From NCBI GenBank assembly GCA_016648135.1, contig JADDOH010002549.1, positions 1-64,000 on the forward strand: a stretch of 64,000 bases of DNA, written 5' to 3'. The DNA is from Agrypnia vestita. Its lineage: Eukaryota; Arthropoda; Insecta; Trichoptera; Phryganeidae. Positions 63,420-64,000 of this stretch are shown in pieces. Position 1 is the first letter of the stretch, and every line of letters starts with the position of its first letter. The notes beneath the pieces were generated by a model. It was not told where the DNA came from, did not search any database, and was given only the letters and a program-made list of their open reading frames with translations. The position numbers were made by a program, and so were the translations under genes.

Positions 63420-63870
63420 AATAATAATTAAATAATCGCTAAAATTTTTAGACACTGAAGAAATTCTTTTGCATCAGGGTCACCAGGCGTCCACTTTCAG
63501 TGGGATGTATTTTCCTTGCATTGATCACTCGTCTGCGGAACGCTTTATACTCCTCTTAAAATATTCGCACGTCTGGGAACTCAATTATTTCCGATCGCCC
63601 GTTGGGTAGGTACTCTTTTAATTTATTGTCGCTGTTCACACTGAATCGTCGCTATCAATGGGATCGCCAAACTGTCGCAATAAACAACTGTTGTTGCCGC
63701 GCGTCTTGCGTATATATTTATATTATCGATGTCCGAGAAGTTTCTGATTTATTTTCGTGAATTCTGGACACAACCAGCAATTTCTAGTTTACTATAAAGC
63801 GTCCAGAGTGCTGTAAAATCTTCGAATACGTGTAATTCTTTCGGTTTCTACAGTCTCGTGAAGATGTTCG
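63420..63870 (+). repeat. Copy of the tgctgtaaaatc repeat, longer
   Basis: The 3' part (63735-63870) matches 41155-41290. The 5' part contains GC-richer runs such as tcaccaggcgtccactttca and gttgttgccgcgcgtcttgc. No coding sequence is recognised, and it approaches the end of the window. Confidence 0.4.
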
Positions 63871-64000
63871 CTAAGGAATAAGCATAATAAAACCAGATAT
63901 TGGAGGATACACGAAAATATGTATGTCGACCTACGGTATCTGAAAACGTGAAGTTGAGTTAATTAAATAACAAAATTGTTTTTCACATACCTACCTGTAT

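Overview
The window looks like intronic and intergenic DNA from an insect, most likely a moth or butterfly. By eye it is strongly AT-rich. The short motif taggtaccta, common in moth DNA, recurs. It carries cecropia-type mariner elements, a gustatory-receptor gene with small exons, and many diverse transposon remnants. There are no operons, rRNA genes, plausible tRNA genes or CRISPR arrays. Almost all short reading frames are chance frames or decayed mobile elements. These calls rest on reading the sequence; no database search was possible.

The one host gene I can assemble with confidence is a chemosensory (gustatory) receptor on the minus strand, 42735 down to 37814. Four exons join in phase into about 392 residues with no stop. 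They carry a membrane-rich first exon, a TM6 exon and a TM7 exon ending in a variant of the family's C-terminal motif. Its 3.4-kb first intron has collected a mariner in the opposite orientation (39343-40629) and the 3' ends of two LINEs (41345-41910).

Mobile elements by region. 0-10 kb: weak candidate exons, a TTAA-flanked foldback element (6965-7562), a hammerhead-like motif (8162-8203) and an apparently intact mariner (8299-9584). 11-16 kb: a family of internally repeated GC-rich elements, two divergently oriented Penelope-like retroelement ends (11745-12060 minus, 13205-14015 plus) with hammerhead cores, a third Penelope end (15340-15800) and a LINE remnant. 18-31 kb: foldback elements, simple repeats, a 32-bp tandem array, LINE fragments, tRNA-derived SINE pieces and a small hAT-type element with an 8-bp target duplication. 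33-37 kb: a GC-rich promoter-like patch followed by several diverged tandem repeats and an RNA-hairpin cluster; no protein is recognisable, and it may be the leader of an LTR retroelement or a noncoding transcript. 46-52 kb: an RTE-type LINE, a 989-bp hAT-type nonautonomous element with a nested inverted-repeat element, a Penelope GIY-YIG endonuclease remnant and a near-perfect 241-bp palindrome built from two Penelope-type ends. 57-63 kb: another GC-rich repeat copy, a 236-bp tandem duplication, a LINE reverse-transcriptase remnant and a 15-bp minisatellite.

The most rewarding items are the receptor gene, which ORF calling alone would miss apart from exon 1; the number of Penelope/hammerhead-type ends in 64 kb, including a fresh inverted pair; and the unexplained structured region at 33.3-37.0 kb.
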